Shown: positions 1-10,404 of the stretch, one piece after another
Numbering within the stretch: position 1 is the first letter of the stretch
How the letters are laid out: every line of letters starts with the position of its first letter
Assembly (NCBI GenBank): GCA_017453565.1
Contig: JAFTEQ010000056.1
Span: 1-64,000, forward strand
Reading direction: 5' to 3'
Length of the DNA stretch: 64,000 bases
From: Bacteroidales bacterium
GTDB lineage: Bacteria; Bacteroidota; Bacteroidia; Bacteroidales; UBA932
The notes under the pieces: generated by a model
Told to the model about the DNA's origin: nothing
Databases searched by the model: none
What the model saw: only the letters and a program-made list of their open reading frames with translations
Translations under genes and position numbers: made by a program

Positions 1-2135
<2,135 letters not shown>

Positions 2136-2160
2136 AGGTACGCCGCAAGGCGTTATTACG

Positions 2161-2192
2161 GAGACCGGCCCTCACGGACCGGTCTCTTTTTT
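2161..2192 (+). terminator. Intrinsic terminator of rpoC
   Basis: An 8-bp perfect stem (GAGACCGG at 2161-2168 with CCGGTCTC at 2179-2186) with a 10-nt loop is followed directly by six Ts. It lies 25 bp after the rpoC stop codon and should end the rpo operon. Confidence 0.92.
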
Positions 2193-2241
2193 GCCTTCCT
2201 GGTGGCCGGCGGCCCGGTCCTCCCACCACGGCGGACCATTT

Positions 2242-2298
2242 GAGGGGGCGCTACCCCCTTATCCGCTCACCTCCGCTGCGCTCCGTTCGCTACCCCCG
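2242..2298 (+). repeat. Dispersed repeat R1, copy A
   Basis: This 57-bp segment starts GAGGGGGCGCTACCCCCTT (itself a small hairpin) and ends CTCCGTTCGCTACCCCCG. A second copy with about six differences lies on the other strand at 57647-57704. It has no plausible coding function. It marks the left end of a composite repeat that continues through the hairpin array to R2 at 2637-2676. Confidence 0.8.
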
Positions 2299-2347
2299 CA
2301 GCTCCCGAGCTACCGACATCGCCCTTCGGGCTCCGTCCCGCTCTCCG

Positions 2348-2389
2348 CCGGGCGGTCTGAGGACCGCCGGATGCCCGCCCTCTGGCGGG
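2348..2389. repeat. Pair of small REP-like hairpins
   Basis: Two consecutive GC-rich palindromes lie here: GGCGGTC/GACCGCC with a four-base loop (2351-2368) and CCCGCC/GGCGGG (2374-2389). They sit between R1 and the 53-bp tandem array. There is no T-run after them, so they do not look like intrinsic terminators. Confidence 0.6.
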
Positions 2390-2434
2390 AGGCCGGAACC
2401 GCCGGCACCATACCGAGCCCTAGACTAAACCACT

Positions 2435-2630
2435 GACCTGGAGCAGAAATCCAGGAAAAGTGTTCCTGGTCCCCCTCAAAAACCAGGGACCTAGAACAGA
2501 AAAACGGAAAAACCGCTCCAGATCCCACCGAAAAAGCCAGGACCTGTTGCAGAAATCCCGGGAAAGTGATACAGGTCCCCCTAAAAAAACGGGGATCTGG
2601 AACAGAAACCCCGGAAAACTGCTCCAGGTC
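2435..2630 (+). repeat. Tandem array of about 3.7 diverged 53-bp units, each a potential hairpin
   Basis: Units start at 2435, 2488, 2541 and 2594, an exact period of 53 bp. Each unit opens with GACCT or GATCT, has a shared core of the form CAGAAAnCCnGGAAA, and closes with a segment complementary to its own start (for example GACCTGT with ACAGGTC in unit 3; GATCTGGAACAG with CTGCTCCAGGTC in unit 4). Stem sequence differs between units, but most pairings are kept. Between hairpins is a C-rich/A-rich spacer. The units are too diverged for a CRISPR repeat and no cas gene is near. Confidence 0.85.
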
Positions 2631-2636
2631 GCGCCG

Positions 2637-2676
2637 CCGCCGCGAGGAGGGCCTTTCACAGAGCCCACCGCAGCGG
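2637..2676 (+). repeat. Dispersed repeat R2, copy A
   Basis: The 40-bp segment containing CGCGAGGAGGGCCTTTC and ending near CAGCGG recurs, with a few differences, on the opposite strand at 57246-57286. In both places it directly flanks a hairpin array on the side away from R1. Confidence 0.75.
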
Positions 2677-2688
2677 TGCGTTGCCAGC

Positions 2689-2719
2689 TTTGCGCATTGA
2701 TGGGTTTTTCGTATCTTTG
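2689..2719 (+). promoter_or_regulatory. Bacteroidetes-type promoter, TTTG-N19-TATCTTTG
   Basis: TTTG at 2689-2692 and TATCTTTG at 2712-2719 are separated by 19 bp, a close match to the sigma-ABfr consensus. The box ends only 7 nt before the ATG at 2727, so the transcript would have almost no leader. Confidence 0.75.
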
Positions 2720-2726
2720 GACTGCT

Positions 2727-3062
2727 ATGAACAGACGTACATTCCTTGGAATCGCTTCCGCGTCGGCCCGGCTGATCGGCATCGACGCGCACCTGGAAGG
2801 CTATGGCCTTACCGGACTCATCATGGAAGCGACCATGAGCGACCCGGACGACAAGCGGATCTTCTGCCATTCCAGTACCGCCACCGTGGCGAATATCGTA
2901 CGGGTTTTGTTGAAGACGAACCGGCTCCATCTGGCGAAAGGGCAGCACGTATACCTGACCCACATGGCATCAGTACTGCATCCCAAGGATATAGACGCCA
3001 CCCTGCCGGAGCCCATCCGCGCCGCGTCCGACGGCCTGGAAGTTCTCTTCCGTGCGCCGTAA
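2727..3062 (+). CDS. Small protein of unknown function (111 aa)
   Basis: I do not recognise this protein. It begins MNRRTFLGIASASARL, which resembles a short twin-arginine-like start, but there is no clear hydrophobic core and cleavage site after it. The rest contains HSSTATVANIVRVLLKTNRLHL and an H-rich middle. A good consensus promoter ends 7 nt upstream of the chosen ATG and supports this start. The stop codon directly abuts the stop of the convergent YdeI-like gene. It lies next to a repeat-rich spacer and could be a truncated remnant of a larger gene. Coding status is likely but not certain. Confidence 0.55.
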   Translation: MNRRTFLGIASASARLIGIDAHLEGYGLTGLIMEATMSDPDDKRIFCHSSTATVANIVRVLLKTNRLHLAKGQHVYLTHMASVLHPKDIDATLPEPIRAASDGLEVLFRAP

Positions 3063-3644
3063 CTACCACTGGCCCAACCTTCCGAAGTCGCTCCAGCCGG
3101 ATTGCATCTTGCCGGCGTGGCAGTCTCGGATAAACTTTTGCAACGTTTTCTGTGCGTATTCCGGCCGGCCCGTGCGCTGATAGTGCTGGATGCGGTCTAC
3201 TTTAATCCGGCGATAGTTCTCCGGAAAGGTCTTGTAGTTCTTCCAAGCCTGTTTGTCGGCCTTGATGGCACGGATTACCCAGTCTTCGAAAACGAAATGC
3301 CCGAGGTCCAGGTCCGGGGCCGCAGCCAGCCCGGCCGGGGTCATTTCTCCCAACCCGACGAGCCGGCGGCACCGCACCAGGTTCTGTTCGCACCAGTTGC
3401 TCCCTTTCCTGCGCGGAGTGAAATGCTGGATGGGCTTGCCATCGTCGATGCGCTTCATGGTACTGTCTATCCAACCGAAGCACAGCGCCACCTCAACGGC
3501 GTCTACATAACGAACTACACCGGGGCAGTCGACCTGGGCCCGGTTGACCCGCAGCCAGAAATCGGAAACCGTTTCATGGTTCTCCAGATACCAGCGGTAT
3601 AAGTCCTTGCGGGTGTGTATGTCCAGCAGCCTGGTGACTTTCAT
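3063..3644 (-). CDS. YdeI/OmpD-associated (OmdA-type) family protein
   Basis: This 193-aa protein resembles the YdeI/OmpD-associated family (bacteriocin-protection/OmdA group), soluble proteins with no established enzymatic role. Visible family features are the N-terminal DLYRWYLENHE, the central VEVALCFGWIDSTMKRIDDGK, the PRRKGSNWCEQN segment and the C-terminal PENYRRIKVDRIQHY stretch. I chose the ATG at 3644 because a possible TATATTCG box lies at 3669-3662, inside the upstream extension, which also lacks family-like sequence. It stands alone and converges with the orphan ORF at 2727-3062. Confidence 0.8.
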   Translation of the reverse strand: MKVTRLLDIHTRKDLYRWYLENHETVSDFWLRVNRAQVDCPGVVRYVDAVEVALCFGWIDSTMKRIDDGKPIQHFTPRRKGSNWCEQNLVRCRRLVGLGEMTPAGLAAAPDLDLGHFVFEDWVIRAIKADKQAWKNYKTFPENYRRIKVDRIQHYQRTGRPEYAQKTLQKFIRDCHAGKMQSGWSDFGRLGQW

Positions 3645-3679
3645 GATTTGCGAACTCCAGCGCGAATATAACACTTTTG

Positions 3680-3710
3680 ATTGATGCAAATGCAGAAATG
3701 ATTATCTTTG
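3680..3710 (+). promoter_or_regulatory. Promoter of the secreted metallo-beta-lactamase-fold gene
   Basis: TATCTTTG at 3703-3710 has ATTG 19 bp upstream (3680-3683). The box ends 9 nt before the ATG at 3720. This argues for the ATG start rather than the upstream in-frame TTG that lies inside the box. Confidence 0.65.
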
Positions 3711-3719
3711 CGTAAGCCT

Positions 3720-4940
3720 ATGAGAAGAATCTGCATCTGTATCTCCGTCCTGCTGCTCTGCCTGGGTGCAAGGGCTCAGGAGCAACTGCCCACCTGGAAG
3801 GAAGGCTGGCTCGATATCCACACCTTGGCCACCGGAAAAGGTGACGCCAACTTCCTCATCCTTCCGGACGGGACCACCTGGCTCATCGACGCCGGAGACA
3901 TGACGGGCGTTCCGCTCTGGGAAGTGAGCCATCCGCTACCCTATGACGGACGCACGCCCGGGCAGTGGATCGCCAAGTACATCCTCGACCACTCGCAGGG
4001 CCTGCCGCATCCCCAGACGGTAGACTACTTCCTCCTGACCCATTTCCACGCAGACCATCTGGGTAACGCCCTCGCCCTCAAACCGGGCCCGCACTACGGT
4101 CTCTGCGGCATCATGGAGGTGGGGGAACAGATCCATTTCGGCAAGATCGTGGACCGCGGCTGGCCCGGCTACGACTTTCCCTCCCGCAAGGCCGTGCAGC
4201 GCCACTGCAAGACCAGTGTCGACGAATACATCAAGTTCGTCCATTGGCAGGCGGAACACAATGGCAGCGTGGCGGAGCAGTTCGCGATTGGCAGCACGAA
4301 ACAATTCACCCTGAAGCATAATCCCAAGAAATACAAGGACCTGTTCCGTGTTTGGAACATTGCCGCCAACGCCCGCGTCACCACGGGGAAAGGCCTCAAG
4401 AGCCGCCCGCTCTACACCAAGGAAGAGGATCCGGAACAGTTCGACGAGAACATGTTCAGCACCGTTTTCCGGCTCGACTACGGCCCCTTCTCCTACTACA
4501 ACGGGGGCGACCTGCCGGGCAACAACTGGCCCACCACGGCGAAATTCAACCGCGACTACGAATCGGTCATCGCCGACATCGTGGGGCCCGTAACGGCCAT
4601 GAAGGCCGACCACCACGGCACGCGCGACTCTTCCAATCCCTATTTCCTCTGGAAGACGCGCCCCGACGTGATCGTGATCCCGGCATCGGAAACCAAGCAC
4701 CCCTGGAAAGACACCTTCGACCGCTACAAAGACCCGCAGGGTAAAGGGAAACGGCAGCTGTTCGTCACGGGCGACGCCGGACGGAAGCTCCTGGGAGAGG
4801 AACGATGGGCCCAGTTCCCGCCTGCAGGCCACGTGGTCATCCGCGTCTACGAAGGAGGCACCAGCTATCAGGTGTTCGTGCTCGATGCGGGCAGCGGCGA
4901 CTACCGTATCCTCTACCGTTCAGAAATCTATCAGCTTTAG
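3720..4940 (+). CDS. Secreted metallo-beta-lactamase-fold hydrolase, ComEC-like
   Basis: This 406-aa exported protein has a signal peptide ([20 protein letters not shown]) and a metallo-beta-lactamase fold of the ComEC/Rec2 C-terminal type. The metal-binding motif THFHADH lies at about residues 107-113, preceded by the strand [13 protein letters not shown]; further ligands are likely in [15 protein letters not shown] and [11 protein letters not shown]. The natural substrate is unknown; family members hydrolyse phosphodiester or ester bonds. The start is fixed by the promoter box 9 nt upstream. The gene is followed 13 bp later by cysS, so the two may be co-transcribed, but no functional link is evident. 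Confidence 0.85.
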   Translation: MRRICICISVLLLCLGARAQEQLPTWKEGWLDIHTLATGKGDANFLILPDGTTWLIDAGDMTGVPLWEVSHPLPYDGRTPGQWIAKYILDHSQGLPHPQTVDYFLLTHFHADHLGNALALKPGPHYGLCGIMEVGEQIHFGKIVDRGWPGYDFPSRKAVQRHCKTSVDEYIKFVHWQAEHNGSVAEQFAIGSTKQFTLKHNPKKYKDLFRVWNIAANARVTTGKGLKSRPLYTKEEDPEQFDENMFSTVFRLDYGPFSYYNGGDLPGNNWPTTAKFNRDYESVIADIVGPVTAMKADHHGTRDSSNPYFLWKTRPDVIVIPASETKHPWKDTFDRYKDPQGKGKRQLFVTGDAGRKLLGEERWAQFPPAGHVVIRVYEGGTSYQVFVLDAGSGDYRILYRSEIYQL

Positions 4941-4953
4941 GAATCCCTTATTT

Positions 4954-6480
4954 ATGAAGAGTTTATATCTGGTCAATACGCTCTCGCACGAGAAGGAACT
5001 GTTCCGGCCGCTCACGCCCGGACACGTGGGCATGTATGTCTGCGGCCCCACCGTTTACGGCGACGCCCACCTGGGCCACGCCCGTCCCGGCGTCACCTAC
5101 GACGTGCTGTTCAAGTTCCTCCGGCACCTCGGTTACAAGGTGCGCTACGTGCGGAACATCACCGACGTGGGGCATCTGGAGCACGATGCCGACGAGGGGG
5201 AAGACAAGATTGCCAAGAAGGCCCGTCTGGAACAGCTGGAGCCCATGGAAGTGGTGCAGGCCTACACCCTCCGCTACCACGAGGCCATGCGGCTGCTGAA
5301 CGTGGCGCCGCCCTCCATCGAGCCGCGCGCATCGGGGCACATCGTGGAGCAGATCGAGGCGGTGAAGAAGATCCTCGCGGCGGGTTACGCCTACGAAAGC
5401 AACGGCAGCGTCTATTTCGACGTGGAGAAATACAACCGCGACTTCCACTACGGAATCCTCTCGGGGCGCAGCCTCGACGATACCCGTGAAGGCACGCGCA
5501 ACCTCGACGGCCAGAGCGACAAGAAGGCCCCTTTCGACTTCGCCCTCTGGAAAAAGGCGGAGCCGGAGCACATCATGCACTGGCCTTCCCCCTGGGGAGA
5601 AGGCTTCCCAGGCTGGCATCTGGAGTGCTCAGTCATGGGAGAAAAGTATCTGGGCCGCGAGTTTGACATCCACGGCGGCGGGATGGACCTGATGTTTCCC
5701 CACCACGAATGCGAGATTGCGCAGAACCAGGCCTCGCGCGGCACGCAGGGCGTTCGCTACTGGGTACACAACAACATGATTACCATCGGCGGACAGAAGA
5801 TGGGCAAGAGTCTGGGCAATTTCATCACGCTTCCGCAGCTCTTCGCCGGCGACCATCCCAAGCTGGACCGGGCCTACAGCCCCATGACCGTGCGTTTCTT
5901 CATCCTGCAGGCCCATTACCGCGGCACGCTGGACTTCTCGAACGAAGCCCTGCAGGCGGCCGAAAAGGGCCTGAAACGGGTGCTCCAGGCCGCCCGCGAC
6001 CTCTCCGCCCTCACCGGCGAGGCCATCGGCGCGCTCCCCTACGGTCAGCTGTCCGATGCCGTCGCGCCCGACGGGTGCACTGCGGAAAACGCAGAGATCA
6101 AGGCCGTGTTCGAAGGGGTCTATGAGGCCCTCTGCGACGATCTCAACACCCCCGTGGCCCTGTCGCACATCTTCGAGGCCGTGCGCATCATCAACATTGC
6201 CAAAGACGGAAAACTCAGCCTGGGCGCGGGCGACCAAGCCACGCTCGTGCAGTTGTTCCGCGACATCGTCTTCGGCGTGCTGGGCCTGCGTGACGATGAA
6301 TCGGCCGCCGGCGGCGACGGAAAGATCATCGACGGCCTCATGCAGATGGTTCTGGAACAGCGGGCCACCGCCAAGGCCGCAAAGGACTGGGCCACGTCGG
6401 ACCACATCCGCGACAGCCTCAAGGCCCTGGGCATTGTGGTGAAGGACACCAAGGACGGAGCGGAATGGACGCTGGAATGA
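4954..6480 (+). CDS. cysS: Cysteinyl-tRNA synthetase
   Basis: This class I synthetase charges tRNA-Cys in the cytoplasm. It is 508 aa. The HIGH-type motif HLGH lies at residues 39-42 and the KMSKS-type motif KMGKS at about 282-286. The zinc ligands appear as Cys30 (CGPTVY), the Cys in WHLECSVM and the HHECE cluster. The ATG at 4954 is the only start that gives the usual N-terminus; upstream codons overlap the preceding gene. The stop TGA overlaps the ATG of xth (ATGA, 6477-6480), which suggests translational coupling. Confidence 0.97.
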   Translation: MKSLYLVNTLSHEKELFRPLTPGHVGMYVCGPTVYGDAHLGHARPGVTYDVLFKFLRHLGYKVRYVRNITDVGHLEHDADEGEDKIAKKARLEQLEPMEVVQAYTLRYHEAMRLLNVAPPSIEPRASGHIVEQIEAVKKILAAGYAYESNGSVYFDVEKYNRDFHYGILSGRSLDDTREGTRNLDGQSDKKAPFDFALWKKAEPEHIMHWPSPWGEGFPGWHLECSVMGEKYLGREFDIHGGGMDLMFPHHECEIAQNQASRGTQGVRYWVHNNMITIGGQKMGKSLGNFITLPQLFAGDHPKLDRAYSPMTVRFFILQAHYRGTLDFSNEALQAAEKGLKRVLQAARDLSALTGEAIGALPYGQLSDAVAPDGCTAENAEIKAVFEGVYEALCDDLNTPVALSHIFEAVRIINIAKDGKLSLGAGDQATLVQLFRDIVFGVLGLRDDESAAGGDGKIIDGLMQMVLEQRATAKAAKDWATSDHIRDSLKALGIVVKDTKDGAEWTLE

Positions 6481-7226
6481 AATTCATATCCTGGAACGTG
6501 AACGGTCTGCGGGCCGTGGCGGGCAAGGGGTTCGCCGAGCAGTTCCTCTCGCTCGACGCCGACTGCTTCTGCCTGCAGGAGACCAAGTTGCAGGAGGGTC
6601 AGATTGACCTGGAATTCCTCGGCTACCGTTCCTTCTGGGATTATGCCGACAAGAAAGGTTACTCCGGAACGGCCGTCTACACGCGGCGCGAACCCCTTTC
6701 CGTCCGACGCGGCCTGGGCATCGACGAGCACGACCATGAAGGACGGGCGCTCACCCTCGAGTTCGAAGACTTCTTTCTGGTGAACGTGTATGTGCCCAAC
6801 GCACAGGACGGCCTGCGCCGGCTCGACTACCGGATGCGCTGGGAAGACGCCTTTCGCGCCTACGTGGGCGGGTTGGCCCGCAAAAAGGGCGTGGTAATCT
6901 GCGGCGATATGAACGTGGCGCACCAGGAGATAGACCTCAAGAACCCGGCCACCAACCACTTCAATCCCGGTTTCAGCGATGAAGAACGCGGCAAGATGAG
7001 CGAACTGCTCGCATCGGGCTTCACCGACAGCTGGCGCTTCCAGCACCCGGAGGAGGTGAAATACTCCTGGTGGTCGTACCGCATGGCCGCGCGTGAACGG
7101 AACGTGGGCTGGAGGATCGATTATTTCCTGGTGTCGGACAGTCTGCGGGAGCGGATTGCCAGTACCGACATCCACAACGAGGTGTACGGCTCCGACCATT
7201 GTCCGGTGGAGCTGGTATTGCGCTAA
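6477..7226 (+). CDS. xth: Exodeoxyribonuclease III (AP endonuclease family)
   Basis: This 249-aa enzyme of the exonuclease-endonuclease-phosphatase fold acts at abasic sites in base excision repair and degrades 3' ends. Motifs in order are [20 protein letters not shown] (metal-binding Glu), [16 protein letters not shown] (catalytic Asp/Asn), WRIDYFLVS and the C-terminal SDHCPV histidine motif. The length fits bacterial ExoA/Xth proteins. It starts inside the cysS stop codon. Its last four bases overlap the 3' end of the convergent gene 7223-7696. Confidence 0.95.
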   Translation: MKFISWNVNGLRAVAGKGFAEQFLSLDADCFCLQETKLQEGQIDLEFLGYRSFWDYADKKGYSGTAVYTRREPLSVRRGLGIDEHDHEGRALTLEFEDFFLVNVYVPNAQDGLRRLDYRMRWEDAFRAYVGGLARKKGVVICGDMNVAHQEIDLKNPATNHFNPGFSDEERGKMSELLASGFTDSWRFQHPEEVKYSWWSYRMAARERNVGWRIDYFLVSDSLRERIASTDIHNEVYGSDHCPVELVLR

Positions 7227-7696
7227 TTCAGGAAGCGGATGGCGCCGAAGACGCCGAGCGAACCCGCCAGCATGATGCCGCCGGCGAGCAGCACCCCCAG
7301 CAGTACAAAGAGGACGCTTTTCTTGAAATCCATATTCAGCAGACTCGCGGCGAGCGTGCCCGACCAGGCGCCCGTCCCCGGCAGCGGTATGCCCACGAAC
7401 AGGAGCAGCGCCACATAAAGACCCAGGCCCGCCTTCGATTCCAGCTTTCGTCCACCCTTCTCTCCCTTTTCCAGGCACCAGGAGAAAAAACGACCGATGA
7501 ACGGTTTATCCTTACCCCATTCCAGCACGCGGCGGGCAAAGAGGAAGATGAAGGGGACGGGAAGCATGTTCCCGATCACGGCCACGATACACGAGGGCAC
7601 GATGGGCAGTCCGAAACCCACCGCATAGGGAATCGCACCCCTGAGTTCGATGAGGGGCACCATGGAGATGAGAAAGACAAGCAGATACTTCTTCAT
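7223..7696 (-). CDS. COG2426 small multi-drug export family membrane protein
   Basis: This 157-aa integral membrane protein resembles the putative small multi-drug export family (PF06695). The N-terminal PLIELRGAIPYAVGFGLP motif is characteristic. Several hydrophobic segments follow, around residues 30-55, 85-105 and 130-152, with GIPLPGTGAWSGTLAA between two of them. Transport has not been firmly shown for the family. The ATG overlaps the TGA of the upstream DUF6913-like gene (ATGA), so it is the last gene of a three-gene leftward operon. Confidence 0.85.
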   Translation of the reverse strand: MKKYLLVFLISMVPLIELRGAIPYAVGFGLPIVPSCIVAVIGNMLPVPFIFLFARRVLEWGKDKPFIGRFFSWCLEKGEKGGRKLESKAGLGLYVALLLFVGIPLPGTGAWSGTLAASLLNMDFKKSVLFVLLGVLLAGGIMLAGSLGVFGAIRFLN

Positions 7697-8223
7697 TGCA
7701 CCTTCTCGAGAATTCCGGTAATGGTGGAGAACACCTCTCCCTGGCTGGAGGGCTGGCCGTCCCGGTCGCGGACCACGAGGTCGAAGAGCTGTTCCGGCGT
7801 GTCGGAACGGCCCACCTTGAATACGGCCCTGCTGCTCACAGCGGCGTGCAGGACGGCGAAATGCGGCTCGGGGATGAGCGAGATGAAGAGGTCGACGTCC
7901 CGGTCGACCTGAGGCGTACGGCGCCTGCGGCGGATGCGTCCATACCAGTTGACATCCTTCTTGTGGAGGAACGCGGCCTGCAGGGGGCCTTCGCCCAGGA
8001 ACTGCACGTCGGAAAGGTTGAGCACATAGACCGAGACCTCCTTCCCCTGGGCGTCGAACCAGGCACGGACGGCGGAGATGACCCGGCCGCCGTCGGGCGC
8101 GCTGCCGTCCACGAAGACGGCAGCCTTGCGCACGCGCGAGAGCGGCGCGAAGCCGGTGGGCACCGGCGAGGCGTCGCGCCGCAGCGCCCGGCTGCGGAAG
8201 AACTCCGTGATGAAACTAGGCAT
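7693..8223 (-). CDS. DUF6913-like protein of Bacteroidetes
   Basis: This 176-aa soluble protein resembles an uncharacterised Bacteroidetes family (DUF6913 as I recall it). Visible features are an arginine-rich N-terminus, the strand AAVFVDGSAP, the middle VYVLNLSDVQFLGEGPLQAAFLHKKDVNWYGRIRR and the core DLFISLIPEPHFAVLHAAVSSRAVFKVGR. Function is unknown. I chose the ATG at 8223 (MPSFITEFF); a further in-frame ATG at 8232 would overlap the kinase gene by more. It overlaps pfkB by 8 nt and the downstream membrane gene by 4 nt. Confidence 0.7.
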   Translation of the reverse strand: MPSFITEFFRSRALRRDASPVPTGFAPLSRVRKAAVFVDGSAPDGGRVISAVRAWFDAQGKEVSVYVLNLSDVQFLGEGPLQAAFLHKKDVNWYGRIRRRRRTPQVDRDVDLFISLIPEPHFAVLHAAVSSRAVFKVGRSDTPEQLFDLVVRDRDGQPSSQGEVFSTITGILEKVQ

Positions 8224-9217
8224 CCTGTACATTTCCGATCAGTTCCCTGATTTCCGCCTTGGCTTCGCGCCAGCGGGGTATATCGATCTTGGTGCCGATC
8301 ACTTCCACCACCTTGGCCGCCAGGGCCGAGCCCACGTCGCCGCAGACCTTCAAGGGCAGCCCGAGCGAATGGGCGTAGAGGAAACCGGCCGCATAGGTAT
8401 CGCCCGCACCGGTGGCGTCGACGGGTTTTGCGGGCCAGGCGGGAATGTAGTACTCCTCCTCTCCGGAACGCACCCAGCTGCCGTCTTTCCCCACCTTGAC
8501 CACCGCCACCTTGCAATGACGCGCGATCTCCGAAAGGGCCTCGCGCGGGTCGGCAAGCTTGGTGAAGGCACGCGACTCGGTCTCGTTGGCAAAGACGATA
8601 TCGACATAACGGTCCACGATATCGTGCAGGAAGGCGGCGTTCGACTCCACCACGTTGTAGGAGGCCATGTCGAGCGAGATGATGCATCCGGCCTCGCGGG
8701 CCATCTCGACGGCCCTGCGGATGAGGGCCTGGTTCTGAACCAGATAACCCTCTATGTGGAAATAGTCGTAGCCTTTGAAGTACTCGGGTTTGAGGTCTTC
8801 GGGCACGAGCTCCAGCGCGGCGCCCAGATACACGGCGAAGGTGCGTTCCGCATTGGCCCCGGTGATGAAGACCATCGAGCGGCCCGACGCATTCTTTCCC
8901 TTGAAGATGGTGCTGCGCACGCCATATTGTTCCTGGTCGCTCTGGAAAAGGTGGCCCAGCTCGTCGTCGCCCACCTTCCCGATAAAGCCCGAAGGCATAC
9001 CGAAGATGGCGGTGCAGGTGATGGTGTTGGCCGCCGATCCGCCGGCTACATAATGCACGCCCAGCGGCCGCAGCGAGGCCCAGATCCGGTCGCCCGTCTC
9101 CGCGTCTACGTGCTGCATACTTCCGCGGGGCAGGTGGTACTGCTGCAGGAGGCTGTCGTCGGGCAGCACGGCCAGGATGTCCGTGAGCGCGTTACCTATT
9201 CCGAGAATTGATTTCAT
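8216..9217 (-). CDS. PfkB-family carbohydrate/nucleoside kinase
   Basis: This 333-aa kinase of the ribokinase/PfkB family phosphorylates a sugar or nucleoside with ATP. Signature 1 is seen as GGSAANTITCTAIFG with GFIGKVGDDELG; signature 2, with the catalytic Asp, is DATGAGDTYAAGF. The overall pattern is close to adenosine kinase-like members of Bacteroidetes (IGNALTDILAVLPDD), but substrate cannot be assigned from sequence alone. The ATG at 9217 gives the usual start; upstream codons in this frame run into the divergent gene. A TATTTTTG box lies about 17 nt upstream. It heads the operon with the DUF6913-like and COG2426 genes. Confidence 0.9.
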   Translation of the reverse strand: MKSILGIGNALTDILAVLPDDSLLQQYHLPRGSMQHVDAETGDRIWASLRPLGVHYVAGGSAANTITCTAIFGMPSGFIGKVGDDELGHLFQSDQEQYGVRSTIFKGKNASGRSMVFITGANAERTFAVYLGAALELVPEDLKPEYFKGYDYFHIEGYLVQNQALIRRAVEMAREAGCIISLDMASYNVVESNAAFLHDIVDRYVDIVFANETESRAFTKLADPREALSEIARHCKVAVVKVGKDGSWVRSGEEEYYIPAWPAKPVDATGAGDTYAAGFLYAHSLGLPLKVCGDVGSALAAKVVEVIGTKIDIPRWREAKAEIRELIGNVQDA

Positions 9218-9264
9218 GGCACTTATATTGCTTACAAAAATAAGGATTTTTCTGCGATTTGCCC

Positions 9265-9272
9265 TAACTTTG
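9265..9272 (+). promoter_or_regulatory. TAACTTTG promoter box, 5 nt before ATG
   Basis: TAACTTTG matches the Bacteroidetes -7 consensus and ends 5 nt before the ATG at 9278. No good TTTG element lies at the ideal distance. The divergent box for pfkB lies in the same short spacer. Confidence 0.6.
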
Positions 9273-9277
9273 CCCCG

Positions 9278-10276
9278 ATGAACGAAAAGACCGGAAAAGC
9301 CCTTCGCTACACCCTTTCCTTCCTGCTGGCAGGGGTGCTGGTCTGGCTTGCCTGCCGCGGGATAGAGTGGAAAGCCTTCTGGCTGGGGCTCCGTTCCACC
9401 CGCTGGGGCTTCATCGTCCTGTTCTTCGCCAGCTCCGTCATCGCCCTGGCGCTGCGCGCCGCCCGCTGGAAGCAGATGCTCCGTCCGCTCGACCCCGGTA
9501 CACGGTTCCGCACGGCCTGGGACGCCGCAAACGTGGGCAATCTCGCCAACGTGCTCTTCCCCGGGGCGGGAGAACTGGTCCGCAGCGGCATCGTCGCCCA
9601 CAAGGGTCTCCCCTTCGAGCGCGTGCTCGGGACGGCCGTGATGGAGCGCATCTGGGATTTCGCCGCGGTGGGCGTCATCTTCGTGCTGGCCGCCGTGCTG
9701 GGACGCGACATTTTCGGCGATTTCTTCGCCGTCAACATCTGGGCGCCCCTTACCACCCGCCGTTCCCTGCTGGTCGTGCTCGTTATCCTGCTGCTCGTTT
9801 TCGCCGCGGCGGTGTGGACCGTCTTCCGTTACCGCGACCGCGTGCCGCTGCTGGGACGCATCGCGGCCCGTTTCACCGGATTCGGAGACGGATTCGTCAG
9901 TTTCTTCAAGATGGAACGCAAGGGTGTGTTCTTCGTCTACACCGCCCTCATCTGGACTATGTACCTGCTTATGAGCTGGTTCGTCCTCAAGGCCATCCCG
10001 GAACTGTCCGGGCTCGGCGCCTCAGACGCCCTGTTCCTGTCGGCCGTGGGCAACATCGCCTCCATCATCCCGGTGCCGGGCGGAATCGGCGCCTACCACT
10101 ATCTGCTGCGCCTCACCATCGTGAGCATCTACGGCGCCGCCGAAGAATCAGGCCTGCTCTTCGCCATGCTCAGCCACGAACTCCACGCGCTGCTCGTCAT
10201 CGTGCTGGGGCTGGTTTCCTACGGGCGTACCACTCTGCGCAGCCCCGTCAAAAACGACGTCCTCCACGCGGATTGA
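9278..10276 (+). CDS. LPG-synthase-TM-type (UPF0104) membrane protein
   Basis: This 332-aa polytopic membrane protein belongs to the lysylphosphatidylglycerol synthase transmembrane family (PF03706), which includes flippase-like proteins without the synthase domain. Family motifs include RAARWKQML, NVGNLANVLFPGAGELVRSG, GTAVMERIWD and the late IIPVPGGIGAYHYL. About eight hydrophobic segments are visible. There is no C-terminal aminoacyl-transferase domain, so a lipid- or glycolipid-handling role is inferred rather than aminoacylation. The start is supported by the close upstream promoter box. It is monocistronic, followed by tRNA-Arg. Confidence 0.88.
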   Translation: MNEKTGKALRYTLSFLLAGVLVWLACRGIEWKAFWLGLRSTRWGFIVLFFASSVIALALRAARWKQMLRPLDPGTRFRTAWDAANVGNLANVLFPGAGELVRSGIVAHKGLPFERVLGTAVMERIWDFAAVGVIFVLAAVLGRDIFGDFFAVNIWAPLTTRRSLLVVLVILLLVFAAAVWTVFRYRDRVPLLGRIAARFTGFGDGFVSFFKMERKGVFFVYTALIWTMYLLMSWFVLKAIPELSGLGASDALFLSAVGNIASIIPVPGGIGAYHYLLRLTIVSIYGAAEESGLLFAMLSHELHALLVIVLGLVSYGRTTLRSPVKNDVLHAD

Positions 10277-10287
10277 CGAAAAATCCG

Positions 10288-10295
10288 TATATTTG
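10288..10295 (+). promoter_or_regulatory. TATATTTG box upstream of tRNA-Arg
   Basis: TATATTTG ends 21 nt before the first base of the tRNA and matches the -7 consensus. It is the likely tRNA promoter. Confidence 0.6.
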
Positions 10296-10316
10296 CCTGC
10301 CTTTCCGGCAACAATC

Positions 10317-10390
10317 GGTTCCGTAGCTCAGTTGGATAGAGCAACAGCCTTCTAAGCTGTGGGTCTTGGGTTCGAATCCCAACGGAATCA
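10317..10390 (+). tRNA. tRNA-Arg, anticodon UCU
   Basis: A full cloverleaf can be drawn. The acceptor stem GGTTCCG pairs with CGGAATC (one G-U). The D arm has GCTC/GAGC. The anticodon stem ACAGC/GCTGT encloses the loop CTTCTAA, giving anticodon TCT. The T arm TTGGG/CCCAA encloses TTCGAAT. The discriminator base is A and CCA is not encoded. It would read AGA and AGG codons. Confidence 0.97.
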
Positions 10391-10404
10391 CGAATAACCG
10401 GCTC

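Noticed and set aside
2435..2630. The 53-bp tandem array as a CRISPR array
   Set aside because: There is no separation into constant repeat and unique spacer, units are diverged along their whole length, and no cas gene is in the window.
2160..2720. The ORFs overlapping the repeat spacer after rpoC on both strands
   Set aside because: They are translations of repeats and hairpins in several frames, with biased composition and no promoter or domain. Only the ORF from 2727 on has independent support.
3708..3719. The in-frame TTG start upstream of the metallo-beta-lactamase-fold gene
   Set aside because: The TTG lies inside the TATCTTTG promoter box, and the signal peptide is better formed from the ATG at 3720.
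9218..9601. The long N-terminal extension of the PfkB kinase frame
   Set aside because: It runs antisense through the divergent membrane-protein gene and its promoter; the kinase family starts at the ATG at 9217.
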